Shown: positions 8,921 to 18,420, counted from the first letter of the stretch. The stretch: DNA of 64,000 bases from BQJU01 sp965229635 (GCA_965229635.1 OZ245894.1:8432001-8496000), one strand, 5' to 3'. Notes: generated from the sequence alone by a model not told the origin. Numbers and translations: made by a program.

Positions 8921-9817
8921 TTAGTGAGCATCTACTTCTTCGCAATAGTACTCTATTTTTTTCACTGAATATGGAGTCAGTGTATTGTCAAATTTTGTCT
9001 CACAGATTAAGTTGTATTTTGAATCATAATCATTTACTATTCTCCCTGTTAGAACCCCATCATTGTCAAAAGTAGTAATATCAATAATATTGTCGTTTTC
9101 ATTGTATATAGGCTCCCAGGTTATCCTATTGATTAGGCTCCCATCTCCATTATAATTTGTGCGTTCAACCAATGTTCCTTTTGAATTAAATCTTTCTAAA
9201 GTTTTTAATTTTGTTGGTGCATCACCAAAATAGGTTTCAATTTGCAAAATATTTCTTTCTACATTTCGAACATATTGGCGGATACAGACTCTGGTACCAA
9301 CATTTTCGTCCCCATCCTGATAATCAGTACTAGTAGTCAAATAACCATCTGGATCATTTTCATAAATAGTGGTATAGAGACTAACAGGGGCATAGAATCT
9401 AGATTCCTTAATTAAAAAACCAGCTTCATCATAGGTGTAAGAAAACCTTGATATTAATTCGTTGTCATTTCCATGTGAAGTTTGATATAAAACCTTTCCG
9501 TAAGAATTCCATTCCATTGTGGTTCGATTAAGGAGATTTCCTTCCTCATAGTATTCTATAGAAGTTGTTTTCCCATTTTGATCATAATCATAAAATAATT
9601 CCACCCGGATAGTTGTGTCCTGGTCGTATAAGACCTGTGAACTGAGTTGATTCAATTGATTATAATCATATTTAATAAACCCTACCGCTTCCTCTTCTTC
9701 GAAATAGATTACTTCAACAGGAACACATTCATCAATAGTAATTTTTTCAAGACTCCAAGGTTTGCAACTAAATAGATAAAGTATGCAAAACAACAAGCAA
9801 AGTATCTTAAAATTCAT
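8921..9817 (-). CDS. YD-repeat-like lipoprotein
   Basis: 298 residues with a lipoprotein signal (LYLFSC, Cys18). The body consists of YD-type repeats such as 'FYDYDQNGKTTSIEYYEEG', 'YTYDEAGFLIKES' and 'FNSKGTLVERTNYNGDGSL', spaced about 20-25 residues, as in Rhs and wall-associated proteins but without an Rhs core or toxin tail. It is probably a beta-rich lipoprotein of the outer membrane. It ends 15 bases before the protease gene and starts 12 bases after the PKD lipoprotein gene, so the three minus-strand genes look like one operon. Confidence 0.75.
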   Translation of the reverse strand: MNFKILCLLFCILYLFSCKPWSLEKITIDECVPVEVIYFEEEEAVGFIKYDYNQLNQLSSQVLYDQDTTIRVELFYDYDQNGKTTSIEYYEEGNLLNRTTMEWNSYGKVLYQTSHGNDNELISRFSYTYDEAGFLIKESRFYAPVSLYTTIYENDPDGYLTTSTDYQDGDENVGTRVCIRQYVRNVERNILQIETYFGDAPTKLKTLERFNSKGTLVERTNYNGDGSLINRITWEPIYNENDNIIDITTFDNDGVLTGRIVNDYDSKYNLICETKFDNTLTPYSVKKIEYYCEEVDAH

Positions 9818-9829
9818 ATTATCACAATC

Positions 9830-10906
9830 TTAATTTGGGCCAACTCGCACCTTGTAATACACGTCTAACAAAATCACGTGAGTATCACCATAGGTTTCTC
9901 CGCAAATGTCATTACCAGGAGTGTCGCCCATAATTTTAAATCTACATAAATCGTCATTGTCGTCATCATTCTCAGAATAGTCATAAACTTCGTCATTGTC
10001 TGTATAATTCCAAGTCTTTTCGAAATGCCGATCGCCTTCCCAACTAATTACCTTCTGCCCTGCTGGTAAATCGCGTAACATTATATTCCAGGCTCCATAG
10101 GCTTCCGATTCATTTGCCACAGTTTCTTCAGCGTGCATTGACAGTCTTAATATTATATCTTCACTAACTTCCCATGGGTAAGGAATTAACACCGATGCAT
10201 CTAGATTTACTTTCGGCCCATTTGAGCCAAAGTCACAATTTCCATCTATTTGTGATGGCCAGTAAGGTCCCAGGGAGCTAAAATAACCATCTATTATTTT
10301 ATCGACACTAAAGCTTCTTGTAAATTCATCACTTCCACTGGGTCCAGTAACTTTTAATTTAACATTATAGGTACCCGCATCAGAATAGATGTGTTCAGGA
10401 TTCTTTTCAGTTGAAATTGCTCCATCTCCAAAATCCCACTCCCAATCCGTTATAGCACCAACCGAAACATCTTGAAACTTATAAATGGTTTCATCGGCAA
10501 GCCCTCTTCCTGTTGCTTGCTCAGGACTCATGTTAATATTAAAATAAGCAGATGGGACTCCTGTATGAACAACAATAATAAAATCTTCTCTAATCCTAGT
10601 AATGGTATCAGAAGAAGTGATTGCAGACAGTGAAACAGAATAATACCCAGCAGTATTATACGTATAAATAGGGTCTTTAGAAGTTGACGTTCCCCCATCT
10701 CCAAAATTCCAAACCCATTTTTCTGCATCAACTTCACTTTCATTGTTGAAAACTACAGCGAGCGGAGGCAACCCTTGAATGGGTGTAGCAAAAAAATTGA
10801 CCTTATCATTATCTTCAATGATTTTCGCTTCTTTTCTGCAATTTGATCCTAAAAAAATAAGCGACAGGAAGGATAGTACAGCTAAATACTTAACTGGAGT
10901 TTCCAT
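9830..10906 (-). CDS. PKD-domain lipoprotein
   Basis: 358 residues with a lipobox-like signal (LGSNC, Cys23). Two PKD domains are clear, each with the FGDG hallmark: 'WVWNFGDGGTSTSKDP' (about 64-79) and 'WEWDFGDGAISTEKNP' (about 155-170). The C-terminal 150 residues are an unassigned beta-rich domain with an acidic stretch (DNDEVYDYSENDDDNDD) that may bind calcium. Probably exposed at the cell surface for adhesion or polysaccharide contact. It is the first gene of the minus-strand set 10906 to 7806. Confidence 0.8.
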   Translation of the reverse strand: METPVKYLAVLSFLSLIFLGSNCRKEAKIIEDNDKVNFFATPIQGLPPLAVVFNNESEVDAEKWVWNFGDGGTSTSKDPIYTYNTAGYYSVSLSAITSSDTITRIREDFIIVVHTGVPSAYFNINMSPEQATGRGLADETIYKFQDVSVGAITDWEWDFGDGAISTEKNPEHIYSDAGTYNVKLKVTGPSGSDEFTRSFSVDKIIDGYFSSLGPYWPSQIDGNCDFGSNGPKVNLDASVLIPYPWEVSEDIILRLSMHAEETVANESEAYGAWNIMLRDLPAGQKVISWEGDRHFEKTWNYTDNDEVYDYSENDDDNDDLCRFKIMGDTPGNDICGETYGDTHVILLDVYYKVRVGPN

Positions 10907-11101
10907 AATGACGGAATTGAGTTTTCATGGCATGGAGAAGTAATGTGTAAGGTAAGGCAATTTAATTAAAAAAAATGGGAATTAAAAGAATAGATTAAAA
11001 ATTGCAATATATCATAAGATTCTTTTTTTGTGGTTTTACTATTTGGTCTCTAAAAACCTTATATTCTTCCTCCAAAAAACAAGCACCAGCAAAATACCCA
11101 G

Positions 11102-11133
11102 CTCGCTCAGGAGATGTTTGTAACATCGACCTT
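11102..11133. repeat. dispersed repeat family C, copy 2
   Basis: Matches 3477-3508 with two differences over 32 bases. Downstream it diverges, then rejoins the family D sequence. Confidence 0.65.
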
Positions 11134-11260
11134 TATCACCGAAGCCTTTGGTGCCTCGCTTCGCCGGAGCGGCTACGCAAAGGCAGAGAAGTCGATCTGT
11201 CTCAACAGCCTCCACATAAACCTCATACCCCAACATAAACCCGATAAACTTAAAGTGGAA

Positions 11261-11317
11261 TTCCCAGAATTCAAAAATTTGCAGAACAATCAAGCGTGCA
11301 CATTCTCTAAACTCTAC
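11261..11317. repeat. dispersed repeat family D, copy 3
   Basis: Shares CAATCAAGCGTGCACATTCT and the flanking GCAGAA core with 3575-3637. Confidence 0.6.
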
Positions 11318-11396
11318 CCACTCAACTCTAAACTTCCTTCCCTCTCCACGCAACCTTTTCTCCCCATTTCGCATCCAAATAGATAGTCGTTTGTTT

Positions 11397-11404
11397 TATT
11401 TTTG
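11397..11404 (+). promoter_or_regulatory. possible -7 element upstream of the small membrane protein and mutL
   Basis: TATTTTTG fits TAnnTTTG and lies 68 bases before the ATG at 11472. A proper -33 element is not obvious. Confidence 0.35.
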
Positions 11405-11471
11405 GAAAAGCGTTATCTTTATTAGCTGTAGAAAAGCAAACGCTTTTCCGATCACACTATCAATTTTTATT

Positions 11472-11804
11472 ATGGCTTTTTTTCGATTTATCAAATTGCC
11501 CAAGCACCGGCAGTACGAATACACGCCCCGCTACTGGAATCCTGAAAAGGAGGAACTGGAGGAGCGTCTGAGGAGAGTAGAGGAACGCAAACAAAGCGAC
11601 AAGGATGCCATGAAATCTCGGATTTCTTCCGGATTCAGAAAGGGCTATACCGGAGGGCGCAGCCTGCGTGGCAAACAAGCCCGCCGCTCCAATGTCATTC
11701 TGCTGGCGATTGTTGTCATGCTTATATTTTTTACCTATTTTGCGCTCACAGAATACCTCCCCGGACTAGTGGAAGCCCTCGACGCCGGTGGAAGTGATAT
11801 CTAA
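11472..11804 (+). CDS. small single-pass membrane protein upstream of mutL
   Basis: 110-residue protein. The N-terminal part is basic and charged with a coiled-coil-like stretch (EKEELEERLRRVEERKQSD), followed by one transmembrane helix (about 75-95, 'VILLAIVVMLIFFTYFAL'). The ATG at 11472 is preferred over one at 11391 because the upstream extension overlaps the promoter-like region and is not protein-like. It is 70 bases from mutL and in the same direction, so the two may be cotranscribed. Function unknown; I do not recognise a named family. Confidence 0.65.
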   Translation: MAFFRFIKLPKHRQYEYTPRYWNPEKEELEERLRRVEERKQSDKDAMKSRISSGFRKGYTGGRSLRGKQARRSNVILLAIVVMLIFFTYFALTEYLPGLVEALDAGGSDI

Positions 11805-11874
11805 GGAGGAGTATTGATTGTAAATACCGGATTGTTGTACACCAACCATCCGTCACAAAAAGGAGAGTAGAGAT

Positions 11875-13737
11875 ATGGCTGATCTTATTCAGCTACTGCC
11901 CGACGCTATCGCCAACCAAATTGCTGCTGGAGAAGTCATCCAACGCCCGGCTTCAGTGGTGAAGGAATTGATGGAGAATGCCATCGACGCGGGGAGTACC
12001 AGTGTTAAGCTCATTATCAAAGATTCGGGCAAAACCTTAATTCAGGTCATCGACAACGGCTGTGGCATGTCTGAAACTGATGCGCGTATGTCGCTGCAAC
12101 GCCACGCCACTTCCAAAATCCGCCAGGCCGAAGACCTCTTTTCCATCCGTACTATGGGATTTCGTGGAGAAGCAATGGCTTCCATCGCGGCTGTAGCGCA
12201 CCTGGAAATGCGCACCCGCCGTCAGAAGGACGAACTGGGCGTACGACTGGTGGTGGAAGGTTCGGAAATCAAGACTCAAGAGGCTTGCCAGTGTACGGCA
12301 GGTACCAGCATTTCGGTGAAAAATCTGTTCTTCAACGTACCGGCCCGCCGCAATTTCCTCAAGTCCAACACGGTGGAAATGCGCCACATTCTGGATGAAT
12401 TCCAGCACGTGGCCCTGGCCCATCCCGATATTTTCTTTTCACTGCATCACAACAACAGCGAAGTCTTTCACTTGCCTGCGGGCAATTTGCGGCAGCGGGT
12501 GATCAGCATCTTTGGCAACCAGTACAACAAACGGCTGGTGCCGGTCTCGGAAGAAACGGATGTGCTGAAGCTTTATGGCTTTGTGGGCAAACCGGAATTT
12601 GCCAAGAAAACCCGGGGTGAACAGCTGTTTTTTGTCAACCAGCGCTTCATCAAAAGTGGCTACCTCAATCACGCGGTGATGACCGCCTATGAGGACCTGC
12701 TAAAGGATTCTTATCCGCTATACATCATCTTTATCGATATTGACCCGGAACGCATTGATATCAATGTGCATCCAACCAAACAGGAGATCAAATTTGACGA
12801 CGAACGCCTGGTGTACAACTACCTGCGCGTATCCGTGCGGCACGCCCTGGGCCAGTACAGCATCATGCCAACCCTCGATTTCGATCAGGAAACCAGCTTT
12901 TCTGCGGATCGGTTGAGTGCCTCAGCCCGACAGCAGCAATCTTCCAGTGGCGGCTATCCTACTATCAAGCCCAGTGAAGGTGCGCCAAAGCAACCGGAGA
13001 TGACGCCACTGCAAAAATCCAACCAGGAAAATTGGCAAAACCTGTACGAAGGATTAGATGAATTCATCACCGATGAGACGCCTTCCGGTGAACAGGCCAC
13101 TCCTCTCACCATCGAAAGCGAATGGTCGGGTGGCGGCACGCTGGATGATAAAACGGAAAGCTTTTCCAAACAAAAAAGTGTTCCCTACCAGATTCATGCG
13201 TCCTACATCGTCAGCCCGATTAAGTCGGGCTTTTTGGTGATCGACCAGCAATCGGCACATGAGCGCATTCTATATGAGCAGTATCTGACGGTGTTGGAAA
13301 AGCAATCTGCGCTGTCGCAGAAACAATTATTCCCGCGCACGCTAACGCTTTCCCCAGCGGATGCCAATATGCTTCAGGAAATATTGCCGCAAATCAACTT
13401 GTTGGGGTTTGATATCCAGGAATTTGGCAACCATACCTTTGTCATCAATGGCATTCCAGCAGAAATTTCGGGCAAGCAGGACGAAACCAAAGTCATTGAA
13501 GGGCTACTGGAGCAGTACAAGCGTAATACCGACCTCAAGCTGAATGCTCGGGAGAATATCGCCAGAGCGATGGCGAGAAGCACTGCTATCCGCAAGGGAC
13601 AGGTGCTGACCGAAGAGGAAATGCAGTCGCTTATCGACAAATTATTTGCCTGTTCACTGCCATTTCGGAGCCCGAACGGACGAAGTTGTTTCCTGACTTT
13701 TGAACTGGACGAATTCGCCAAGCGTTTTGATGCTTAA
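11875..13737 (+). CDS. mutL: DNA mismatch repair endonuclease MutL
   Basis: GHKL ATPase and nicking endonuclease of methyl-independent mismatch repair. The N-terminal ATPase motifs are intact: ELMENAIDAG, DNGCGM and TMGFRGEA. A variable linker (about 345-430) joins the C-terminal endonuclease domain, where the DQHA(X)2E(X)4E metal motif reads DQQSAHERILYE, that is His to Gln and Ala to Ser but with Asp and both Glu kept. The C-terminal partner motif, usually C-P-x-GRP, reads SPNGRSC. A good ribosome-binding sequence (AAGGAGAG) sits 8-10 bases before the ATG. 620 residues is normal. MutS is not in the window. Confidence 0.95.
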   Translation: MADLIQLLPDAIANQIAAGEVIQRPASVVKELMENAIDAGSTSVKLIIKDSGKTLIQVIDNGCGMSETDARMSLQRHATSKIRQAEDLFSIRTMGFRGEAMASIAAVAHLEMRTRRQKDELGVRLVVEGSEIKTQEACQCTAGTSISVKNLFFNVPARRNFLKSNTVEMRHILDEFQHVALAHPDIFFSLHHNNSEVFHLPAGNLRQRVISIFGNQYNKRLVPVSEETDVLKLYGFVGKPEFAKKTRGEQLFFVNQRFIKSGYLNHAVMTAYEDLLKDSYPLYIIFIDIDPERIDINVHPTKQEIKFDDERLVYNYLRVSVRHALGQYSIMPTLDFDQETSFSADRLSASARQQQSSSGGYPTIKPSEGAPKQPEMTPLQKSNQENWQNLYEGLDEFITDETPSGEQATPLTIESEWSGGGTLDDKTESFSKQKSVPYQIHASYIVSPIKSGFLVIDQQSAHERILYEQYLTVLEKQSALSQKQLFPRTLTLSPADANMLQEILPQINLLGFDIQEFGNHTFVINGIPAEISGKQDETKVIEGLLEQYKRNTDLKLNARENIARAMARSTAIRKGQVLTEEEMQSLIDKLFACSLPFRSPNGRSCFLTFELDEFAKRFDA

Positions 13738-13748
13738 AGCTACCATTC

Positions 13749-14555
13749 ATGTTTCAGATTACCGATGTCGTTAAGAACCTGCTGATCATCAATATACTGA
13801 CCTTCCTGGCCAGTATTGTACTGACACAAAGTGGCATTCTTAACACGCAGGATATGTTGGCACTGCACTATCCCGCATCACCTGATTTCAGGCCGTACCA
13901 GATCGCCACGTACTTTTTTATGCACGCGGACTTCATGCACCTGTTTTTCAACATGTTCGTACTCATCATGTTTGGGCCGCAACTGGAGGTGCTCTGGGGA
14001 GCAAAACGCTTTTTGTTCTACTACTTCTTCTGCGCTGTTGGTGCCCTGGTCCTACACCTGTTTATCCACTATCTGGAATTGCAGCCTTTGCAGAACGCTC
14101 TATCCGCCTATCAGGCCAATCCTAATCTCGACAACTTCTGGTCGTTTTTCAACAAAACCGGCCTGACCGATATTCCGCAAAATGGGGAGATTTTTAAAAC
14201 GTTGAGCAACGGCATTCAGGAGGGCAATAAGGAGGCCATCAGCCAGGCTTATTCCGAAATGGTGGATATTGTAGCGGCCAAGAGCAACTCGGCCATGCTG
14301 GGGGCCTCGGGAGCAGTTTTTGGCATTCTGCTGGCTTTTGGTTTGAAGTTTCCGGAATACAGTCTGTACCTGCTATTTATTCCCATCCCCATCAAGGCCA
14401 AATACTTCGTGCCCCTCCTCATGATCGTAGAGCTTTACCTGGGTGTGAACCAGTTTTCGTGGGATAATATCGCACACTTTGCCCATTTAGGCGGTGCGTT
14501 ATTTGGAATCTTGTTAATTTTGTATTGGGAAAAGTTTGGATCGCGGTTTTCGTAG
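13749..14555 (+). CDS. rhomboid family intramembrane serine protease (first of two)
   Basis: Cleaves transmembrane substrates within the membrane. The catalytic Ser is Ser187 in GASGAVFG and the catalytic His is His246 in HFAHLGG, on separate helices as in the family. The loop between TM2 and TM3 is longer than usual (about 110-185) and holds a soluble segment. 268 residues. It starts 12 bases after mutL and is followed 64 bases later by a second rhomboid, so mutL, both rhomboids and the EEP gene form one unit on the plus strand. Confidence 0.92.
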   Translation: MFQITDVVKNLLIINILTFLASIVLTQSGILNTQDMLALHYPASPDFRPYQIATYFFMHADFMHLFFNMFVLIMFGPQLEVLWGAKRFLFYYFFCAVGALVLHLFIHYLELQPLQNALSAYQANPNLDNFWSFFNKTGLTDIPQNGEIFKTLSNGIQEGNKEAISQAYSEMVDIVAAKSNSAMLGASGAVFGILLAFGLKFPEYSLYLLFIPIPIKAKYFVPLLMIVELYLGVNQFSWDNIAHFAHLGGALFGILLILYWEKFGSRFS

Positions 14556-14618
14556 TGCATATTTGAACGACTCTCCGGTGATTTTGTTTTCTATGTGAAT
14601 CTGTCTAATTGAAATCGA

Positions 14619-15569
14619 ATGTTTACATCCATTTGGGAAGATATAAAGCGGGAGTATAATTATGGTAATATGGTCACCCGGATCATCATTATCAATTCAG
14701 CGGTATTTGTACTGGTGAATTTGATATGGGTCATCCTGCGCCTGACTAATGCCTACAAAACGCCCCCGGTTTACAAGTCTATCATCCACTTTTTTTCACT
14801 TTCCTCCGATTGGCTGCACAACATCACTCACCCCTGGGTGTGGATCACCAGCATGTTTTTGCACGAGGGCTTTATGCACATCCTCTTTAATATGCTGTTT
14901 ATGTACTGGTTTGGCCGTATCGTCGGGGACTTTATCGGCAATCACCGCATCTTGCCGCTCTATCTGTTGGGCGGACTGGTTGGTGGCCTGGCCTATGTGT
15001 TGTCTATCAATTTTCTCCCTTATGCCGTCACCGGGCAGGTGCACTATGCCCTGGGAGCTTCCGGAGCGGTAATGGGTATCGTAGTCGCCGCCGGTGTGCT
15101 TTCGCCCGATTATCTGATGCATTTGCCCTTTATTGGGGGGGTCAAATTGAAGTTTATCGTTGGCATCCTGCTGCTCATCGATTTCGTGGGGCTGGCCGGT
15201 GATGTGAATACCGGTGGACACTTTGCACATATTGGCGGAGCGGTTTTCGGCTGGATCTTTGTATGGCAACTGCGGGAAGGCAATGACTGGTCAGAACCGG
15301 TGAGCAGGCTACTCGACCGCATCCGGTCCTTTTTTGAGGGTATGGCTAATTTTGGTAAAACCAAAAAAGGGCCAAAGGTATCTTACCGCAACCCCAACCG
15401 GCACCGAACGACCAGAGCTCGCCGCGGACAAAGCAGCTCTGACCAGCCTGTTGATTTGTCGCATCAGGAACGCGTCGACGCCATTCTCGATAAGATCAAA
15501 AAATCGGGCTACGAAAGCCTTTCTTCGGAAGAAAAGGAATTTCTTTTTAACGCCAGTAAAGATAAATAA
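14619..15569 (+). CDS. rhomboid family intramembrane serine protease with DUF6576 tail
   Basis: Second rhomboid protease. Catalytic Ser148 in GASGAVMG and His204 in HFAHIGG. A basic linker (RNPNRHRTTRARRG) leads to a short C-terminal helical domain 'ERVDAILDKIKKSGYESLS', the DUF6576-type tail typical of Bacteroidota rhomboids. 316 residues. The two neighbours differ in loop and tail, so they are old paralogs rather than a recent duplication. Natural substrates are unknown. Confidence 0.92.
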   Translation: MFTSIWEDIKREYNYGNMVTRIIIINSAVFVLVNLIWVILRLTNAYKTPPVYKSIIHFFSLSSDWLHNITHPWVWITSMFLHEGFMHILFNMLFMYWFGRIVGDFIGNHRILPLYLLGGLVGGLAYVLSINFLPYAVTGQVHYALGASGAVMGIVVAAGVLSPDYLMHLPFIGGVKLKFIVGILLLIDFVGLAGDVNTGGHFAHIGGAVFGWIFVWQLREGNDWSEPVSRLLDRIRSFFEGMANFGKTKKGPKVSYRNPNRHRTTRARRGQSSSDQPVDLSHQERVDAILDKIKKSGYESLSSEEKEFLFNASKDK

Positions 15570-15571
15570 CC

Positions 15572-16624
15572 TTGCGGGGAACAAGTAAAAAACTGCTGCG
15601 CTGGGCCAATATCATCCTGATCTTTGTCACCCTCGGTGCCTACTTGTCCCCATACCTACATCCCGAATCCTTTTGGTTCTTTTCCGTTCTGGGACTTTTT
15701 TATCCATGGCTGCTACTAGCCAATGTACTTTTTGTTGTTCTGTGGTTGATTTTGCGTAAGCGCTATTTCCTTTTTTCACTGTGCTGCATTCTGCTGGGAT
15801 GGGATCATTTTACCGGTTTTGTTGGCTTTCGCCAAAATGACACCTCCACTGCTGAATCCGACCTGGTGGTAATGACCTACAACTGCCATGGTCTGTTGAA
15901 AAAAAATTCCAGGGAATACATGACGCCCAAGGAGTTACAAAACCTGGTGGATAAATACGAGCCTGACTTGCTGTGTTTACAGGAATTTCCCTTTATGCAA
16001 AGCAAGGCACCACCTTATGTAGAACAATTGCAGGAAAATACCAAGCTCAAATATTTTACCCGGGTGACCGGAGGAGGTGTAGCCGTTTTCTCCCGTTACC
16101 CTTTCGGAAAAAAAGGCGGCAAATACTTTACCAATAAAGCCAATGGCTACTTATATGTTGACATTAAAAACGGTGACAAGACCCTCCGATTATTCAATGT
16201 ACACTTGCAAACCAATGCCGTATCGGGCATGGCCAATCGAGTGGCCCGGGAAGGTAATCTTCAGGAAAAAGAGACGTGGCTCAATATCAAAGGTATGATC
16301 GGTAGGTACCGTCGTTCCGCTACCATGCGCGCCGACCAGGCCCGGGAAGTAGCCACCAATATCGCCAGGAGCCCACACCCTGTGATCGTCTGCGGCGACT
16401 TTAATGACGTACCCCAATCTTACTCCTATCACCAACTGGCAGCGGGCCTCAATGATAGCTTCAAGGGTGCCGGACGCGGCCTCGGCACTACCTTCAACGG
16501 CAATATACCCGCCCTGCGTATTGACTACATCCTCGCCGCTCCGGGCTTTAAAATCAAAAGCCACCAAAATGACCACAGCCCCTACTCCGATCATTATCCG
16601 GTGATCAGCAGGCTTTCATATTGA
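15572..16624 (+). CDS. endonuclease/exonuclease/phosphatase family membrane protein
   Basis: Membrane-anchored EEP-fold enzyme. Three hydrophobic helices (about 10-85) are followed by the EEP domain with MTYNCHGL, the CLQEFP Glu motif, GDFNDVP, DYIL and the terminal SDHYPV, giving a full set of metal and catalytic residues. It could hydrolyse a phosphodiester or phosphomonoester outside the cytoplasm; the substrate is not predictable. The start is a TTG two bases after the stop of the preceding rhomboid gene; no ATG occurs before the end of the membrane part, so TTG is the likely start. 350 residues. Confidence 0.85.
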   Translation: MRGTSKKLLRWANIILIFVTLGAYLSPYLHPESFWFFSVLGLFYPWLLLANVLFVVLWLILRKRYFLFSLCCILLGWDHFTGFVGFRQNDTSTAESDLVVMTYNCHGLLKKNSREYMTPKELQNLVDKYEPDLLCLQEFPFMQSKAPPYVEQLQENTKLKYFTRVTGGGVAVFSRYPFGKKGGKYFTNKANGYLYVDIKNGDKTLRLFNVHLQTNAVSGMANRVAREGNLQEKETWLNIKGMIGRYRRSATMRADQAREVATNIARSPHPVIVCGDFNDVPQSYSYHQLAAGLNDSFKGAGRGLGTTFNGNIPALRIDYILAAPGFKIKSHQNDHSPYSDHYPVISRLSY

Positions 16625-16824
16625 AGCACAAATATTATCACAGAAGTATCACAAAAGATTCCCCTCCTGATAACATCGGCGGGCAATGTCAGCTACTGAG
16701 CAGTTTAAGACGGTAACATTGCTTTTACCAAGGCTCGTAAAGGACTAATTTGAAGAGGTACTCCCCAAACTGGTGATCCTCTAACACTAGTAACGGGCAT
16801 TTTTCAACTACCAAAATTCAAATT

Positions 16825-17874
16825 ATGTTAAAGAAAAGTTTTCTCCCGGCGCTCTGTTTATTCCTGGCCCCGACCAGCTGTACCAAAGAGAAGATTCCGC
16901 CTGAAGTTCAGCCTTCAACTACCGAAGAAATTTCCTTCCGAAACAACGAACGAGTTGTGGTTGCCAACCGGGCCTCCGGCACCATCTCTGTCATTGATGC
17001 TGCCAGCAACACCCTGATCGGCACCTACGATATGCCCGATGATGGCGAGCCGATGTATGTGGTTCATGTGCCCAATGTAAATGCCGTTTTTGTTGGTGAC
17101 CGTGCCAACAACCGGGTCGTGATGTTTGACGAGGTCGACTTTTCAGTAAAGGGATTCCGCAACGCTGGTGCGGGCGTATTCCACATGTGGGCCAATCCTT
17201 CCGGAACGGAACTGTGGGTCAATAATGATATTGACAATACAACTACCGTGGTGCACCCATTTTCCATAAAAACCAAAGCAACCATCCCCACACCCGCTGA
17301 CCTGGTGGCCCTGGGCGGTAAGCCTCACGACGTCTTTTTTGACCCATCGGTACGCGGTGCCTATGTGAGTGTGATTGGGGTAAGTGGCAACCACGACTAC
17401 ATTGTAAAATACACCGGCAGTTATCTGGAAGGTGACCGAATAGCCGTGGGTAAAGACCCTCACCTTTTTGCCGATGACGTCAATGACCTACTTTATGTAC
17501 CTTGTCAGGGTACGAACGATATGTACATCCTTGATCGGAGTACATTGTCGGTACAGGCGGTAGTGCCGTTTGATGGCGCACACGGTATTTTTATGCCCGC
17601 CAGTGGCAGTCACGTTTATGTAGCTGATATTGCGGGCAGTCGGTTGGGCGTATTTGATACCGATACCAACATGCAAGTCGGCGAAGCCCTGGACACCCCA
17701 TTTTCAACGCCCCACAACCTGGCCATCAATGCGGCTGAAGACAAACTGTTTGTCACCCACTCCGGCGGCACTGCCGATAAGGTCAGCATCTATAGCCTCG
17801 ATCCGGAGCCAAGCCTTATTACCAGTCTGACCGTGGGATTAAATCCATTTGGATTGGCTTACTATCAGTACTAA
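16825..17874 (+). CDS. YVTN-type beta-propeller lipoprotein
   Basis: 349 residues with lipobox APTSC (Cys19). The body is a seven-bladed propeller of YVTN/40-residue repeats, for example 'VVANRASGTISVIDAASNTLIGTY', and similar 'VYVADIAGSRLGVFDTDTN' near 260. Likely an outer-membrane or periplasmic lipoprotein with a binding or structural role; no catalytic residues are apparent. It stands alone, 200 bases after the EEP gene, and is followed by a clear hairpin. Confidence 0.8.
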   Translation: MLKKSFLPALCLFLAPTSCTKEKIPPEVQPSTTEEISFRNNERVVVANRASGTISVIDAASNTLIGTYDMPDDGEPMYVVHVPNVNAVFVGDRANNRVVMFDEVDFSVKGFRNAGAGVFHMWANPSGTELWVNNDIDNTTTVVHPFSIKTKATIPTPADLVALGGKPHDVFFDPSVRGAYVSVIGVSGNHDYIVKYTGSYLEGDRIAVGKDPHLFADDVNDLLYVPCQGTNDMYILDRSTLSVQAVVPFDGAHGIFMPASGSHVYVADIAGSRLGVFDTDTNMQVGEALDTPFSTPHNLAINAAEDKLFVTHSGGTADKVSIYSLDPEPSLITSLTVGLNPFGLAYYQY

Positions 17875-17882
17875 TATTGATG

Positions 17883-17916
17883 GAAGGAATGGAAGATTGT
17901 AACTTTCCATTCCTTC
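17883..17916 (+). terminator. hairpin after the propeller lipoprotein gene
   Basis: Perfect 12-bp stem, GAAGGAATGGAA (17883-17894) with its complement at 17905-17916 and a 10-base loop, starting nine bases after the stop codon. Only a weak U run follows. Confidence 0.6.
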
Positions 17917-18303
17917 TATCCCCTTGAAAATAATTGTATTTATTTTTGAATTTTAAAACTTTTTTTATTACATTACACTGTCTTTATTCAAAAATCCATT
18001 TTCGCCGGCGGATTAGACAAGTAGCTACTTTTCCACCCTGACAGCTCTGTGCTGACTGCGCAAGCTGTACGTAAACCATTGGCGGTTTGGCGGATGCGGG
18101 CGGGCTTTTATTTATTCCCACCCTCTTCAAGTTGAAGAATGATAGAATGTTAGGGGGCGGCGGCTCGAAATTTCAAGCTGATCGGCTAAAGTGCTATGTC
18201 CTGAATTAAGTAAGTGTCAGGTTTTAGGCCTTAGATTTCCCCCATCACTCACCACATCCACATTACCCATAACCACTAAAAAAGACCAGACCTCCCTGTA
18301 TTA

Positions 18304-18325
18304 AAGAATCTGCAAAATGATCAAG
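18304..18325. repeat. dispersed repeat family D, copy 4 (partial)
   Basis: AAGAATCTGCAAAATGATCA resembles the GAATTTGCAGAATGATCAAGC core at 3594-3614. Confidence 0.4.
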
Positions 18326-18390
18326 GCAGAGCTCCCTTAAACCGTCTACTCCGTCTCCCCTGTCTAAACCTAAACCAAAAAAGAATCCCC

Positions 18391-18420
18391 AAATTTCAAG
18401 AATTTGCAGAATGACCAGGC
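18391..18420. repeat. dispersed repeat family D, copy 5 (partial)
   Basis: Contains TTCAAGAATTTGCAGAATGA, the family core, within a stretch of low-complexity CCTCC repeats. Confidence 0.45.

Larger units (their letters stand above)
10907..11471. other. repeat-bearing intergenic region
   Basis: 565 bases between divergent genes. It contains a family C copy (11102-11133), a family D copy (11261-11317) and, near the right end, a promoter-like TATTTTTG. The small ORFs on both strands are parts of these repeats. Confidence 0.6.
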
